Shown: positions 17,823 through 26,686 of the stretch, piece by piece | Layout of the letters: every line of letters begins with the position of its first letter | Position numbering within the stretch: the first letter of the stretch is position 1 | Assembly: GCA_026988015.1 (NCBI GenBank) | Contig: JALSMA010000061.1 | Coordinates: 1-39,204 of the forward strand | DNA from: Desulfobulbaceae bacterium | GTDB taxonomy: Bacteria; Desulfobacterota; Desulfobulbia; Desulfobulbales; Desulfocapsaceae | Reading direction: 5' to 3' | DNA length: 39,204 bases | Notes under the pieces: model-generated | Told to the model about the DNA's origin: nothing | Seen by the model: only the letters and a program-made list of their open reading frames with translations | The model's database searches: none | Made by a program: the position numbers and the translations under genes

Positions 17823-19100
17823 ATGATGCAGTCTCGAAAAAAAGAAACAAGTATGGATAAAATGAATATCGGTCTGGCAAAACGATATCGGAAGGAACGA
17901 CGTTTTCGTCTGTTCGGGCTGGCTGCAGTCTTTGCCAGCATAACTTTTCTCGGTATACTGTTTGTCTCCATTGCAGCCAATGGCTGGACAGCCTTTCAGC
18001 AGACTGAGATTCTGCTCGATGTTCATTTTGATACCGCCGAATTTGACGTGGACAATCTCTACTCAGTCAATTATGGAGCTTTGGTAAAAAACAGTATGCG
18101 TTCACTTTTCCCGGAGGTTAAGGGGCGCAGTGATAAGCGAGATCTCTATAGACTTATGAGTTCCGGTGCTGTCTATATCCTACAGGACATGGTGATGAAG
18201 GATAGCGGTATTATCGGATCTACGCAGCAGATATGGCTTCCGGCAGATGATGAAGTTGATATGTTGATGAAGGGCCACATCTCGCGGGACGTGACTGAAG
18301 GTGATCGCCGTTTAAACGATAAACAGATCAGCTGGGTAGATACTCTTGTGGCAGAGAAACGCCTTGAGAAAAAGTTTAATACAACGTTTTTCACAGCAGG
18401 AGATTCGCGGGAGCCGGAACTGGCTGGAATTCGTGGGGCTGCAGTGGGATCGCTGTTTACCCTGGCGGTGACTCTGCTTTTGTCATTTCCAATCGGAGTT
18501 GCCACTGCTGTGTATCTTGAAGAGTTTGCTCCGCGTAATAAGTGGACTGATCTGGTTGAAGTAAATATTAATAATCTTGCCGCCGTACCTTCCATAGTCT
18601 TTGGGCTTTTGGGTCTTGCTGTATTTCTGAATATTTTTGGTATGCCGCGTTCCGCACCGTTGGTTGGTGGTCTGGTTCTCACTCTGATGACTCTTCCAAC
18701 CATTATTATTGCCTCACGGGCGGCATTGAAATCTGTGCCACCGTCTATTCGTGAGGCCGCACTGGGAGTTGGCGCATCCAAGATGCAGGCCATAACGCAC
18801 CATATTCTCCCCCTCGCCCTGCCAGGAATGTTGACAGGTACGATTATCGGAATGGCCCAGGCACTCGGTGAAACGGCACCGTTACTTATGATCGGGATGG
18901 TGGCATTTATTGTGGATGTTCCGGGGTCTGTGACTGATCCATCTACGGTCTTACCGGTACAGATTTATCTTTGGGCAGATTCCCCTGAACGGGCCTTTGT
19001 TGAGAGAACTTCTGCCGCCATTATGGTTCTGCTTGCCTTTCTTATTTCCATGAATGCAATAGCTGTTTTCCTACGTAGGAAATTTGAGCGCCGCTGGTAG
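17823..19100 (+). CDS. pstA: Phosphate ABC transporter permease PstA (long form)
   Basis: This second permease subunit has 425 residues, longer than the usual 280-300. The extra part is a periplasmic insert (about residues 60-190) between the first membrane helix and the permease core. The core has FPIGVATAVYLEEFAP, NINNLAAVPSIVFGLLGL, the EAA loop AALGVGASKMQAITHHILPL and QALGETAPLLMIG. AAGGAG precedes two adjacent ATGs (17823 and 17826); the second has the better spacing. It follows pstC by 61 bases and probably ends the first transcript, since pstS has its own Pho-box-like site. Confidence 0.94.
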   Translation: MMQSRKKETSMDKMNIGLAKRYRKERRFRLFGLAAVFASITFLGILFVSIAANGWTAFQQTEILLDVHFDTAEFDVDNLYSVNYGALVKNSMRSLFPEVKGRSDKRDLYRLMSSGAVYILQDMVMKDSGIIGSTQQIWLPADDEVDMLMKGHISRDVTEGDRRLNDKQISWVDTLVAEKRLEKKFNTTFFTAGDSREPELAGIRGAAVGSLFTLAVTLLLSFPIGVATAVYLEEFAPRNKWTDLVEVNINNLAAVPSIVFGLLGLAVFLNIFGMPRSAPLVGGLVLTLMTLPTIIIASRAALKSVPPSIREAALGVGASKMQAITHHILPLALPGMLTGTIIGMAQALGETAPLLMIGMVAFIVDVPGSVTDPSTVLPVQIYLWADSPERAFVERTSAAIMVLLAFLISMNAIAVFLRRKFERRW

Positions 19101-19116
19101 CTGGATGCACTTTCCC

Positions 19117-19160
19117 TGTAACGAAGCTCTAATGGAAGCCTAATCAAATCGTAACAATTT
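19117..19160 (+). promoter_or_regulatory. Putative Pho box upstream of pstS
   Basis: Four 11-base units are present: TGTAACGAAGC, TCTAATGGAAG, CCTAATCAAAT and CGTAACAATTT. It begins 17 bases after the pstA stop and points toward pstS. A separate, stronger promoter for the abundant binding protein is a sensible reading. Confidence 0.75.
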
Positions 19161-19233
19161 CAAAGTAAATAGAGGGACGTTGATGTATCAAAAGTCTGTT
19201 TGTTTACTAATTATAATCTTTAAGGAGAAAAAA

Positions 19234-20292
19234 ATGTTGAAGAAAGGTTTAGTTTTTGTTGCAGCGGCATCCATTGCTGTATCTGCTGTGTCCAGTGCTT
19301 ACGCAGCATCTGGTCGTGATTATATCTCTGTTGTGGGTTCCTCCACAGTGTACCCTTTCGCTACCACTGTAGCAGAACAGTTTGGGAAAACTACAAAGTT
19401 TAAGACCCCGAAAATTGAGTCAACGGGTTCCGGTGGCGGAATGAAACTCTTTTGTACCGGTTCCGGGATTGACACTCCAGATATCACCAATGCTTCAAGA
19501 CGAATTAAATATTCTGAGTATGAAAAATGTCAGAATAATGGCGTGAAGAAAATAACAGAGGTGAAGATCGGCTATGATGGAATTGTTATGGCCAACTCAA
19601 AAGAAGAAGCTCAAGTGACATTTACTAAAAAAGATATCTTTCTGGCCCTGGCCAAAGATGTGCCTGATCCAAAAGGTAGTGAAAAACTGGTTGCTAACCC
19701 TTATAAAACCTGGAAAGAGGTGAATCCTTCTCTTCCTGATACTAAAATTGAAGTGCTGGGACCTCCTCCCACTTCCGGTACACGTGATGCTTTTGTTGAG
19801 CTTGCCATGGAAGGCGGTTGTAAACAGATCGGCTGGATCAAGGCTTTAAAGAAAAAAGACAAAAAATATTTCAAATCCGTCTGCCACACTGTTCGTGAAG
19901 ATGGTGCGTATATTGAAGCAGGTGAAAATGATAATCTGATTGTCCAAAAGCTCACCGCAAACCCCAAAGCTTTTGGAATCTTCGGTTTCAGTTTTCTTGA
20001 CCAGAATGGAGACAAGATCCAGGGTTCAATTGTCGGTGGTGTTAGTCCCACCTTTGAGAATATTGCTGCAGGAAAATATCCTGTTTCCCGTCCTCTGTAT
20101 TTTTACGTAAAGAACTCCCATGTCGGTGTCGTTCCCGGAATGGCAGAGTTTTTAAACGAATTCACAAGTGAAAAAGCCTGGGGAGAAGATGGATATCTTT
20201 CAGACAAAGGACTTATCCCCATGCCTGAAGCTGAGCGCAAACAGTTTGCAGCAGATGTTAAAGGATTAAAAGCATTAGTTCTCACAAAATAA
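19234..20292 (+). CDS. pstS: Phosphate ABC transporter substrate-binding protein PstS
   Basis: This periplasmic phosphate receptor has 352 residues from the ATG at 19234, which has AAGGAG 6 bases upstream; an ATG 54 bases earlier has no ribosome site. The signal peptide is cut near AYAASG. Phosphate-binding segments are visible: VGSSTVYPF, ESTGSGGGMKLF, ITNASRR, YDGIVMAN and PPPTSGTRDAFVEL. It lies between pstA and pstB, with its own Pho-box-like repeat upstream and a hairpin downstream, so it is probably expressed more strongly than its neighbours. Confidence 0.96.
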   Translation: MLKKGLVFVAAASIAVSAVSSAYAASGRDYISVVGSSTVYPFATTVAEQFGKTTKFKTPKIESTGSGGGMKLFCTGSGIDTPDITNASRRIKYSEYEKCQNNGVKKITEVKIGYDGIVMANSKEEAQVTFTKKDIFLALAKDVPDPKGSEKLVANPYKTWKEVNPSLPDTKIEVLGPPPTSGTRDAFVELAMEGGCKQIGWIKALKKKDKKYFKSVCHTVREDGAYIEAGENDNLIVQKLTANPKAFGIFGFSFLDQNGDKIQGSIVGGVSPTFENIAAGKYPVSRPLYFYVKNSHVGVVPGMAEFLNEFTSEKAWGEDGYLSDKGLIPMPEAERKQFAADVKGLKALVLTK

Positions 20293-20314
20293 TAAATATT
20301 TTGGGATTTAACCG

Positions 20315-20339
20315 GGCCGGAACAGAAGGCGTTCCGGCC
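20315..20339 (+). terminator. GC-rich hairpin between pstS and pstB
   Basis: A perfect 9-bp stem (GGCCGGAAC with GTTCCGGCC) closes a 7-base loop 22 bases after the pstS stop. Only TTTT eight bases later follows, so it is more likely a partial terminator or an mRNA-protecting hairpin than a full stop. Confidence 0.5.
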
Positions 20340-20355
20340 GACTGAGGTTTTAGTT

Positions 20356-21249
20356 ATGGAAACAATGGGCGCAGTGGCTGATATTGGTGATTTGGTATTT
20401 CCGGGAGTGGAAACAATGGTTCGTGAGGAGAGTCGGCAGGAAGAAAAGGTGGAGCGGGAAGATCGCAGTACCGTGGGCCGTCCGTTTGTGGATGATGCTC
20501 GAATGACCTGTCGTGACGTCAATGTATATTACGGTGAGAAACACGCCATCAGAAACGTTTCAATAGATGTGGGACGTAATGAAGTGTTGGCCATGATAGG
20601 CCCTTCCGGTTGCGGGAAATCTACATTCCTTCGCTGTTTAAATAGAATGAACGATACCGTGGACAGCTGTCGGGTCTTTGGCGATATCCAGCTCGACAGC
20701 TTGAATATCTATGACAAATCTGTGGATGTGGTTCCCCTCCGTGCCCAGGTGGGGATGGTTTTTCAGAAACCTAATCCGTTCCCAAAATCCATTTATGACA
20801 ATGTGGCCTATGGCCCCAAAATTCATGGCCTGGCGTCATCCCGGACGGATCTTGATGGTATGGTGGAGAGTTCTCTTAAAAAGGCAGGACTCTGGAAAGA
20901 GGTGAGTGATCGTCTGGATCAGCCGGGAACTGGACTCTCCGGTGGCCAGCAACAGCGTCTCTGTATTGCCCGTGCCATTGCTGTTCGTCCCGAAGTTATT
21001 CTCATGGATGAGCCATGTTCAGCACTTGATCCCATTGCTACGGCAACTGTGGAGGGTCTCATTGCGGAACTTCAGGAACAATTTACCATTGTGATAGTCA
21101 CCCATAATATGCAGCAGGCCGCGAGGGTATCACAACGCACTGCCTATTTTCATCTTGGTGACCTGATTGAGGTGGGAAGTACTGATCGGGTATTTACCAA
21201 TCCACGTCACAGACTCACTGAAGATTATATAACTGGACGTTTTGGTTGA
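20356..21249 (+). CDS. pstB: Phosphate ABC transporter ATP-binding protein PstB
   Basis: This is the ATPase that drives PstSCA. It has Walker [10 protein letters not shown] (82-90), a Q-loop region [10 protein letters not shown] typical of PstB, signature LSGGQQQR (194-201), Walker B VILMDEP (214-220) and switch VTHNMQQA. At 297 residues it has an acidic N-terminal extension of about 45 residues before the usual domain start ([11 protein letters not shown]). Two starts are possible: ATG 20356, and ATG 20416 with a better GGGAGTGG ahead. The immediate surroundings of both ATGs share GGAAACAATGG. A strong terminator follows. Confidence 0.96.
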   Translation: METMGAVADIGDLVFPGVETMVREESRQEEKVEREDRSTVGRPFVDDARMTCRDVNVYYGEKHAIRNVSIDVGRNEVLAMIGPSGCGKSTFLRCLNRMNDTVDSCRVFGDIQLDSLNIYDKSVDVVPLRAQVGMVFQKPNPFPKSIYDNVAYGPKIHGLASSRTDLDGMVESSLKKAGLWKEVSDRLDQPGTGLSGGQQQRLCIARAIAVRPEVILMDEPCSALDPIATATVEGLIAELQEQFTIVIVTHNMQQAARVSQRTAYFHLGDLIEVGSTDRVFTNPRHRLTEDYITGRFG

Positions 21250-21330
21250 TGGTATTCTTTTGCTAATTGTAGCAGTTGGGTTAATTGCACCACTCATGTT
21301 TGTGTTTTGTTTTTGTTGTTTGCTGTTATA

Positions 21331-21370
21331 AACAGGATCACTCTCTGAAGAGGGTGATCCTGTTTTCTTT
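21331..21370 (+). terminator. Intrinsic terminator of the pst operon
   Basis: A 15-bp stem (21331-21345 with 21350-21364, one G-U pair) with a TGAA loop is followed by a T-rich tract (TTCTTTT). It ends the phoU-pst transcripts about 80 bases after pstB. Confidence 0.9.
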
Positions 21371-21416
21371 TGTGATGGTGTTTGACCATCAAGCGTTTTG
21401 GCACCTAGTCACGGAT

Positions 21417-23114
21417 TCAGAGAGAACTCTCGGTGTTGCCCAGTAATGCAGCGCCTACCCCGTTTCCAACCTCGTAATTTTTGGGAAAACGTACGCTGGT
21501 TCCCAGTCGTTTGGCTACTCGCGGGAGAAAGTATGGTGCTGCCGCTCCAATCCCGATAAACGGAATTTTCATACTGAATGTGACCCCCAGTACAGGATGA
21601 TCGTTCCTGGTTGAGATGAAACTGGTAAGGGATTTCCCCCAGTAGTGTTGAATAATATAATCGATGAGCAGGTTTTCAATACGCTCTTCCGTCATTGAAA
21701 TAACGGTCTTACAGAAATGGATACTGTCCATATTCAGCAGTTTCCCAAGCACTGTGGCTCCTTCCTCAGCTTTTTCCTTGTTTCCAATTTCTATTTCCCC
21801 CAGTACATGGAGGGCGTCTGTCGGGGTGAAACCGGTTTCCAGGATAACCTGGCTCCGGGAGAGCTGTTCCAGTCGTTTGTCAAGTGGAACTCCCGAGAAT
21901 CCAGTCCTCTTGCGAATTGAGTCAGCTGTGGAAGGGCCTGCACCGAGTGCGTAGAGAATGGGATCATCTTCTTTGAGGTGATTAAATTCAGGGAGCAGGG
22001 AGATGCACTTGGATTTGAGACCGGCACCAAGCCAGGTGCTGCTTCCTGGGAAGTCGGTGGCCACGGATAGAGGAATCACTCTGGCAGGACCAAGGCTGAT
22101 TTTTCCATCGCTGTCCAGAACCAAGTGACTGTCTCCACCAATACCACCGGTGAACATATCTACTGCCTCGACGTGGGTTTGCCAGCGTCCGATCTGGCAG
22201 CCGGTGGAGGACATTACTATCTTCCCATTTTCAATCATGGCAATATCGGTGGTGGTACCACCAACATCAACTACAAGTGCAAAATCATCATCCTGTGCTG
22301 CTCCAAAACCAGCGGTACATGCCGGGCCGCTGGCAATGGTCAGGCCTGCCTGTTCCACTGTATCTTCCATGGTGACCTGCATCCCATTACCGGTAATGAT
22401 AGTAACTGGACAGTGAAGACCTGTCTTGTGCAAGGCATCCTGGACACCTGAGATGAAATCCTGCATCAGCGGCATCAGTTTGGCATGGAGTGCTGCTGTT
22501 CCCGCACGTTCCTGCATACCAGTGTGCTGGCTGACCGTATGGGAGCAGAAGACCGGTTTGGGATCCAGCATGGAAATGGCTTTTTCCGTAACCAGTTCGT
22601 GGCTTGGATTTATTATGGACATGGCAGAACAGACGGCATAGGCATCGACGTCATTCCGCAGGCCCTGGATGGTATCAACAATATAGTCAATATCCAATGC
22701 CTCCTCTTCATCGCCGCTGATATTGTGACCGCCCTTAACAAATACCGTGGCCGTGATCGGAAGGCGAAAATGTTTCACATAACCGATGATAAAGGCGGCC
22801 ACACGGGCCCCTTTGTTTTCTATGACAGCATTGGTGGCCAAGGTGGTGGAGAGGGTCAGTTTCGTGATCTCATTCTTACTCACACCTGACTGATCCAGAA
22901 GAGTGGTCAGGGCATTGCAAATGGAGTCCGCAAGGCGGTGGTGGATGGTGGGGACTTTGGTACTTGCCTTGATACATTTATCTGCTGTGTTGAGAAGTAT
23001 GGCGTCGGTGCAGGTGCCACCAGTGTCAATTCCTATGATATATTCTGGCATGTCAGCTTTTGGGCTATGGTATTCAATGATCTTAAAATGTGGGGCATGA
23101 TCACCACCAATCAT
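21417..23114 (-). CDS. Hydantoinase/oxoprolinase family (HyuA-like) protein
   Basis: The product has 565 residues from ATG 23114, or 544 from ATG 23051 (MPEYIIGIDTGG), which is the more usual family start; no clear ribosome site separates them. The N-terminal region has GIDTGGTCTDAIL and LSTTLATNAVIENKGA (Hydant_A_N-like). The central ASKHA-fold part has ASGPACTAGFGAA, VVDVGGTTTDIAMIENG and GGIGGDSHLVL. These are ATP-dependent enzymes acting on cyclic amides or activating ketones. The usual B subunit is not nearby, so the substrate is unknown. It is an isolated minus-strand gene between the pst cluster and the FabI-like gene. Confidence 0.8.
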   Translation of the reverse strand: MIGGDHAPHFKIIEYHSPKADMPEYIIGIDTGGTCTDAILLNTADKCIKASTKVPTIHHRLADSICNALTTLLDQSGVSKNEITKLTLSTTLATNAVIENKGARVAAFIIGYVKHFRLPITATVFVKGGHNISGDEEEALDIDYIVDTIQGLRNDVDAYAVCSAMSIINPSHELVTEKAISMLDPKPVFCSHTVSQHTGMQERAGTAALHAKLMPLMQDFISGVQDALHKTGLHCPVTIITGNGMQVTMEDTVEQAGLTIASGPACTAGFGAAQDDDFALVVDVGGTTTDIAMIENGKIVMSSTGCQIGRWQTHVEAVDMFTGGIGGDSHLVLDSDGKISLGPARVIPLSVATDFPGSSTWLGAGLKSKCISLLPEFNHLKEDDPILYALGAGPSTADSIRKRTGFSGVPLDKRLEQLSRSQVILETGFTPTDALHVLGEIEIGNKEKAEEGATVLGKLLNMDSIHFCKTVISMTEERIENLLIDYIIQHYWGKSLTSFISTRNDHPVLGVTFSMKIPFIGIGAAAPYFLPRVAKRLGTSVRFPKNYEVGNGVGAALLGNTESSL

Positions 23115-23261
23115 CTCCGGATAGGGATGTCTTTATTCTGATACCATTCTTTTTTAAATGATGCATTATCCAAAGCACAGATTTCAGTGATTTTGTTCTG
23201 GTGCTGGTGTATCTTTTAGTACAATATACCTTCTGAACGATAAAAAGAGAATGAGGATACA

Positions 23262-24074
23262 ATGAGTTTTTTGCAGATTGAAGGAAAAATATTTGTGATT
23301 TTTGGATTGGCCAATAAGAAGTCCATTGCAGGGGCCATAGGCAGGGTACTGGTCGAAGAGGGTGCCACTGTTATTCATGTGGTGCGGTCTCGGCAGCGTG
23401 CTGAAACTGCCGCAAAGCTATTCCCCGACTCGAAAGTATTTATTTGTGATGTGGAGGATGAGGAAAATATTATCCGGGTTCGTGACGAGATAGGGATTGC
23501 CGTGGATGAAACAGGGGGGGGGCGTATTGCAGGGCTTGTTCATTCCATCGCTTATGCAAATTATTCCGAAGGTCTGACGCCGTTTCATGGCACTGTTAAA
23601 AAAGATTTTCTGCAGGCCTTTGATATTTCGTGTTTTTCATTTATTTCTATTTGTAATCATTTTAAAGAATTATTTGTAAAAGAGGCCTCTGCGGTGACCA
23701 TTTCCATTTCTACCACTTCCATGGCCGCTGAAAATTACGGATATATGGCACCGATTAAGGCAGCCTTGAATTCTTCGGTTTGCTTTCTTGCCAAGTCCTT
23801 TTCCTCTTTTTCAGAGGTACGTTTTAATGCGGTGGCTCCCAGCCTGCTCAAAACCTCGGCCTCTGCGGGAATTCCAGGATATATTGACTCGTATCTTTAT
23901 GCCGAGAAGGCAATATTACGAAAAAGGGCTTTGAAGACACGGGAGGCTGCTGATCTTGCTGCTTTTTTACTCTCTCCACGTGCCTCAGGGATTACGGCCC
24001 AGACGGTGGTGGTGGATGCTGGTATGGCGGTAAACTATTTTGATTCAGAGATTATTCAGGGTGCAGTGGGTTGA
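23262..24074 (+). CDS. fabI: FabI-like enoyl-[acyl-carrier-protein] reductase (SDR superfamily)
   Basis: This 270-residue short-chain dehydrogenase has the FabI-type nucleotide loop [16 protein letters not shown] near the N-terminus, HSIAYAN after strand 4, and a Tyr-x6-Lys-like active-site region [15 protein letters not shown]. The C-terminal part has [18 protein letters not shown], as in FabI. Enoyl-ACP reductase completes each round of fatty-acid elongation using NAD(P)H. It departs from typical FabI in several segments (for example ISTTSMAA where FabI has a Leu-rich strand), so a specialised role is possible. GAGGA precedes the ATG. It is followed after 80 bases by pyrF. Confidence 0.75.
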   Translation: MSFLQIEGKIFVIFGLANKKSIAGAIGRVLVEEGATVIHVVRSRQRAETAAKLFPDSKVFICDVEDEENIIRVRDEIGIAVDETGGGRIAGLVHSIAYANYSEGLTPFHGTVKKDFLQAFDISCFSFISICNHFKELFVKEASAVTISISTTSMAAENYGYMAPIKAALNSSVCFLAKSFSSFSEVRFNAVAPSLLKTSASAGIPGYIDSYLYAEKAILRKRALKTREAADLAAFLLSPRASGITAQTVVVDAGMAVNYFDSEIIQGAVG

Positions 24075-24154
24075 TACTGCCATACATGATGATAAAGAAC
24101 AGAGAGTCAGCGTTGGCGGAGTGCAGGCTGCGATAATTTTATTAGGGAAAAGAT

Positions 24155-24871
24155 ATGACAAACAAAAATATAGAGATGCAGGACAGGATAATTGTGGCGC
24201 TGGATGTGGACAATCCAGAGCTTGCAAAAGAGATGGTTAAACGTTGCGAATCGGGAACACGATATTTTAAGGTTGGTTTGCAGCTTTTTATGGCAAGCTA
24301 CTTTGAGGTAGTTGACTGGATCCTGGACCGCGGTCACAAGGTGATGCTGGATCTGAAATTTTTTGATATTCCTGAAACTGTGAAACTTGCTGTGGAGCAG
24401 GTTAATAACCGGGGTGTTTCTCTGGCTACAATTCATGGCAATGATGCTATAATCAAAGCTGCCATGGAGGCGCGTGGAGATCTGCAGTTACTCGCAGTAA
24501 CAGTGCTTACAAGTTTTGGCGAAGAGGATTTGCTTGCCATGGGGATGACTCAGTCTGTGGAGGACCTCGTCCTGTTTCGGGCACGACGAGCGCTCGAACT
24601 AGGTTGTGATGGGGTGGTTTCCTCAGGGCTTGAGGCGGAGCGACTGCGTAAAGACCTAGGGGGGAAATTGTTAATTGTGACCCCTGGAATCAGACCCGGT
24701 GCCAATGTTTGTGACGGTTCAGATGACCAGAAAAGAATAATTACCGCAGGTAGGGCCATTGCCACCGGAGCAGATCACGTTGTCGTGGGACGGCCTATAA
24801 CAAAGGCTGCTGAGCCACTGGTTGTGATTGAAGAGATGCAGCAGGATATTGAAAACAGCACGGGAACGTAA
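24155..24871 (+). CDS. pyrF: Orotidine 5'-phosphate decarboxylase
   Basis: PyrF converts OMP to UMP, the last step of de novo pyrimidine synthesis. The 238-residue protein has the start strand RIIVALDV, the catalytic tetrad motif MLDLKFFDIPETV (Asp66, Lys68, Asp71), VTVLTS, VTPGIRPG and HVVVGRPIT. Length and motifs fit the short bacterial OMP decarboxylase family. AGGGAAA lies 5 bases before the ATG; a second in-frame ATG at 24176 is closer to the conserved start of the fold. Confidence 0.97.
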   Translation: MTNKNIEMQDRIIVALDVDNPELAKEMVKRCESGTRYFKVGLQLFMASYFEVVDWILDRGHKVMLDLKFFDIPETVKLAVEQVNNRGVSLATIHGNDAIIKAAMEARGDLQLLAVTVLTSFGEEDLLAMGMTQSVEDLVLFRARRALELGCDGVVSSGLEAERLRKDLGGKLLIVTPGIRPGANVCDGSDDQKRIITAGRAIATGADHVVVGRPITKAAEPLVVIEEMQQDIENSTGT

Positions 24872-25472
24872 TACAGATTTTTCCCTGACTCCTCTTTTGC
24901 TGTTCTTCTGAATTATCGAGTACTCGATGTTCCCGCATGTTGTTACCATGCTCGGCCCGAAATCGTAAACAAAGTTCACACGTCTCCTTTTTCTACGTTT
25001 CTTACCATGTACTGGCCTTTTTCCAAAGTTGATTCTATGCCGTGATGCCTGCTTATCGGAAATGAAGTGGTCAATTTTCGTTCCAAATAGCTGGTGAATG
25101 CCCAATTTTTGTGAAAAGCAGATTTTACTCCATCTGTGAGCATCCGCAGCAAAGCTGTTTTTTTTAATACCATAAAATTAGCCTGCTCTGAAGATTGTTA
25201 CCGGGGAGGCTGTGCATTGTCCTGATTCATTAAAGGTGGAGATAACCCTTTGTCATGGTGTTAATTATTTCAGCTGGTGGTGTTTTGATTACGTATCAGT
25301 GATGCTCGGTTACGTTTATGGAATCAAATTTTTTCTGCTCTTAGATATGCTGTTATGGGGGAACAGGCATTGCATTTGCATTAAATGTTGCAGTACGTAA
25401 CTATGTAACGCGGCTATGCTCTGTACAAAGGTCAGGGTGGCCGATATCCCCTTTTATTAAGAGAGGCATACA
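24872..25472. other. Gene-poor stretch, nothing recognised
   Basis: About 600 bases follow pyrF. Overlapping short frames on the minus strand (within 24976-25173) and one on the plus strand (25212-25400) lack ribosome sites, known motifs or a normal composition. A perfect 14-bp palindrome, ATCGAGTACTCGAT, lies at 24915-24928. I see no RNA gene. Confidence 0.5.
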
Positions 25473-25661
25473 ATGAACGTTGAAAAATCACAACTTCGTC
25501 CGGCTGGAAAAGGTTTTGTCCTTGCTGCAATTGGGGATGGACTCCCCACCATGAGACGTCTGGTTGAAGCCTATACCGGGAAAAATAACAAAAAGTACAT
25601 TAAACTCGATGGTGAAATAACCCCATTGCTCCCCAGCCATCTATATATGTCCGGAAACTAA
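25473..25661 (+). CDS. Small protein of unknown function, 62 residues
   Basis: The ATG has AGAGAGG 5-6 bases upstream, and a strong intrinsic terminator follows 60 bases after the stop, so the short frame has the layout of a single-gene transcript. The product is basic in its middle (YTGKNNKKYIKLDG) and has no membrane segment, signal peptide or cysteine. I do not recognise the family. It stands alone between the empty region after pyrF and the Spy/CpxP-like gene. It could also be a leader ORF or an sRNA with an incidental frame. Confidence 0.5.
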   Translation: MNVEKSQLRPAGKGFVLAAIGDGLPTMRRLVEAYTGKNNKKYIKLDGEITPLLPSHLYMSGN

Positions 25662-26078
25662 GTCTACAATGAGTGGAAACAATGTCTTTTCCTGAGTGCT
25701 TATTGTAGGCCACTGATCCTCTCTTTCGCCATTCATTCTAATGGCGAAAGAGGTTTTTTTATTATCAGGAGCTCTTCCCCTCTCCAATAGAATTTCAGCC
25801 ATTTTTACCACATCGTTTTCTTCAGATTGTCTCCACTGCGTATTTATCAACATGATTATTCTGGTGTTCCATTACAAGGCACGGCATCTAGGGGGTGTCG
25901 TTTTACTTTGCCAAACGTAGTAGTATGAGTTATTATCGTTTGGGTAGTCGGGCCTGCGGTACCACTACTGAACTTATTGAAACACTGAAACATGCCGGAC
26001 CCATGGTTGTGGTTCTGCTGTGGTATCAGACCTGTTTGGTCTGGCCAGGGGCAGTGGAAATTAAAAAGGAAAATATTT
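25662..26078. other. Intergenic stretch holding a terminator, otherwise no gene seen
   Basis: About 417 bases separate the 62-residue ORF from the Spy/CpxP-like gene. The terminator is at 25721-25760. Frames entering from 25895 and 25992 continue into other readings without ribosome sites and are not credible. The Spy-like gene's promoter is expected here but was not identified. Confidence 0.5.
25721..25760 (+). terminator. Strong intrinsic terminator after the 62-residue ORF
   Basis: CTCTTTCGCCATT (25721-25733) pairs perfectly with AATGGCGAAAGAG (25740-25752), with a 6-base loop, then a G and seven Ts. This is a textbook rho-independent terminator on the plus strand. Confidence 0.92.
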
Positions 26079-26510
26079 ATGTTAAAAAAACAGTTATTCT
26101 TCGTTACTCTTGTTGTTGTCCTTTCCCTGTCTGCTACCGGTGTTATGGCCAGTGGGGGGAAACAGAAGAACTCTCCGTTTCTTATTACCGGAAAGCTTCC
26201 TCATCTCACCAAGCTGTTGATGCAGCAATGGGAGAATCCTGATCTCCAGCTTACAGAAGATCAGAAGGGGAAGCTTCTTGAAGTGAGAAAGACAACTATG
26301 ACTGGTGCCAAAAAATTTGGTCAGGAAGTCGCCGAATTGGAGCAGAAGGTTGTTGAAGGCGCCCTTGGTGGAAAATCTCCAGAAGAGCTTCGTTCACTTG
26401 TGGAGAAGATCTCAGAAATCAAAGCCAACGCAACAATGTTGCATCTTCAGTGTATTTATACTACCAATAATATACTGGATCAGCGCCAGCTTGGGGTGCT
26501 GAAGAAATAG
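26079..26510 (+). CDS. Spy/CpxP-like periplasmic protein
   Basis: From the ATG at 26079 (AAAAGGA upstream) the product has 143 residues. A signal peptide (LFFVTLVVVLSLSATGVMA) ends near SGG. The mature part is helical and charged, with an LTEDQKGKLLEVRK segment matching the LTxxQ motif of the Spy/CpxP/CnrX family, and with further helices rich in Glu and Lys. Such proteins act as periplasmic chaperones or as stress and metal sensors. No kinase or sigma-factor partner is adjacent. The open frame upstream (to 25992) was rejected in favour of the signal peptide. Confidence 0.65.
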   Translation: MLKKQLFFVTLVVVLSLSATGVMASGGKQKNSPFLITGKLPHLTKLLMQQWENPDLQLTEDQKGKLLEVRKTTMTGAKKFGQEVAELEQKVVEGALGGKSPEELRSLVEKISEIKANATMLHLQCIYTTNNILDQRQLGVLKK

Positions 26511-26686
26511 TTTTCAGAGAGACTTGGATCCAACGGCAGCGAAGGTGCAGAATGGCGGTGAGTGAGTTTTTCAAACATGCCTGATTGTGACTTATGTGGT
26601 TGTATTTTTTTAGTATTTTGTGAGAATAAAATCACGAGTTCGTTATGGATTCCGGGTAGAGATAGTTTTGTTGACAGGAGAAATAT

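Noticed and set aside
24719-25173. Minus-strand ORFs overlapping the end of pyrF and the following gap
   Set aside because: They have no ribosome site, no recognisable motif and partial overlap with pyrF in antisense.
25895-26242. 115-codon plus-strand ORF
   Set aside because: It overlaps the Spy/CpxP-like gene in another frame and has a Cys/Trp-rich composition unlike a real protein.
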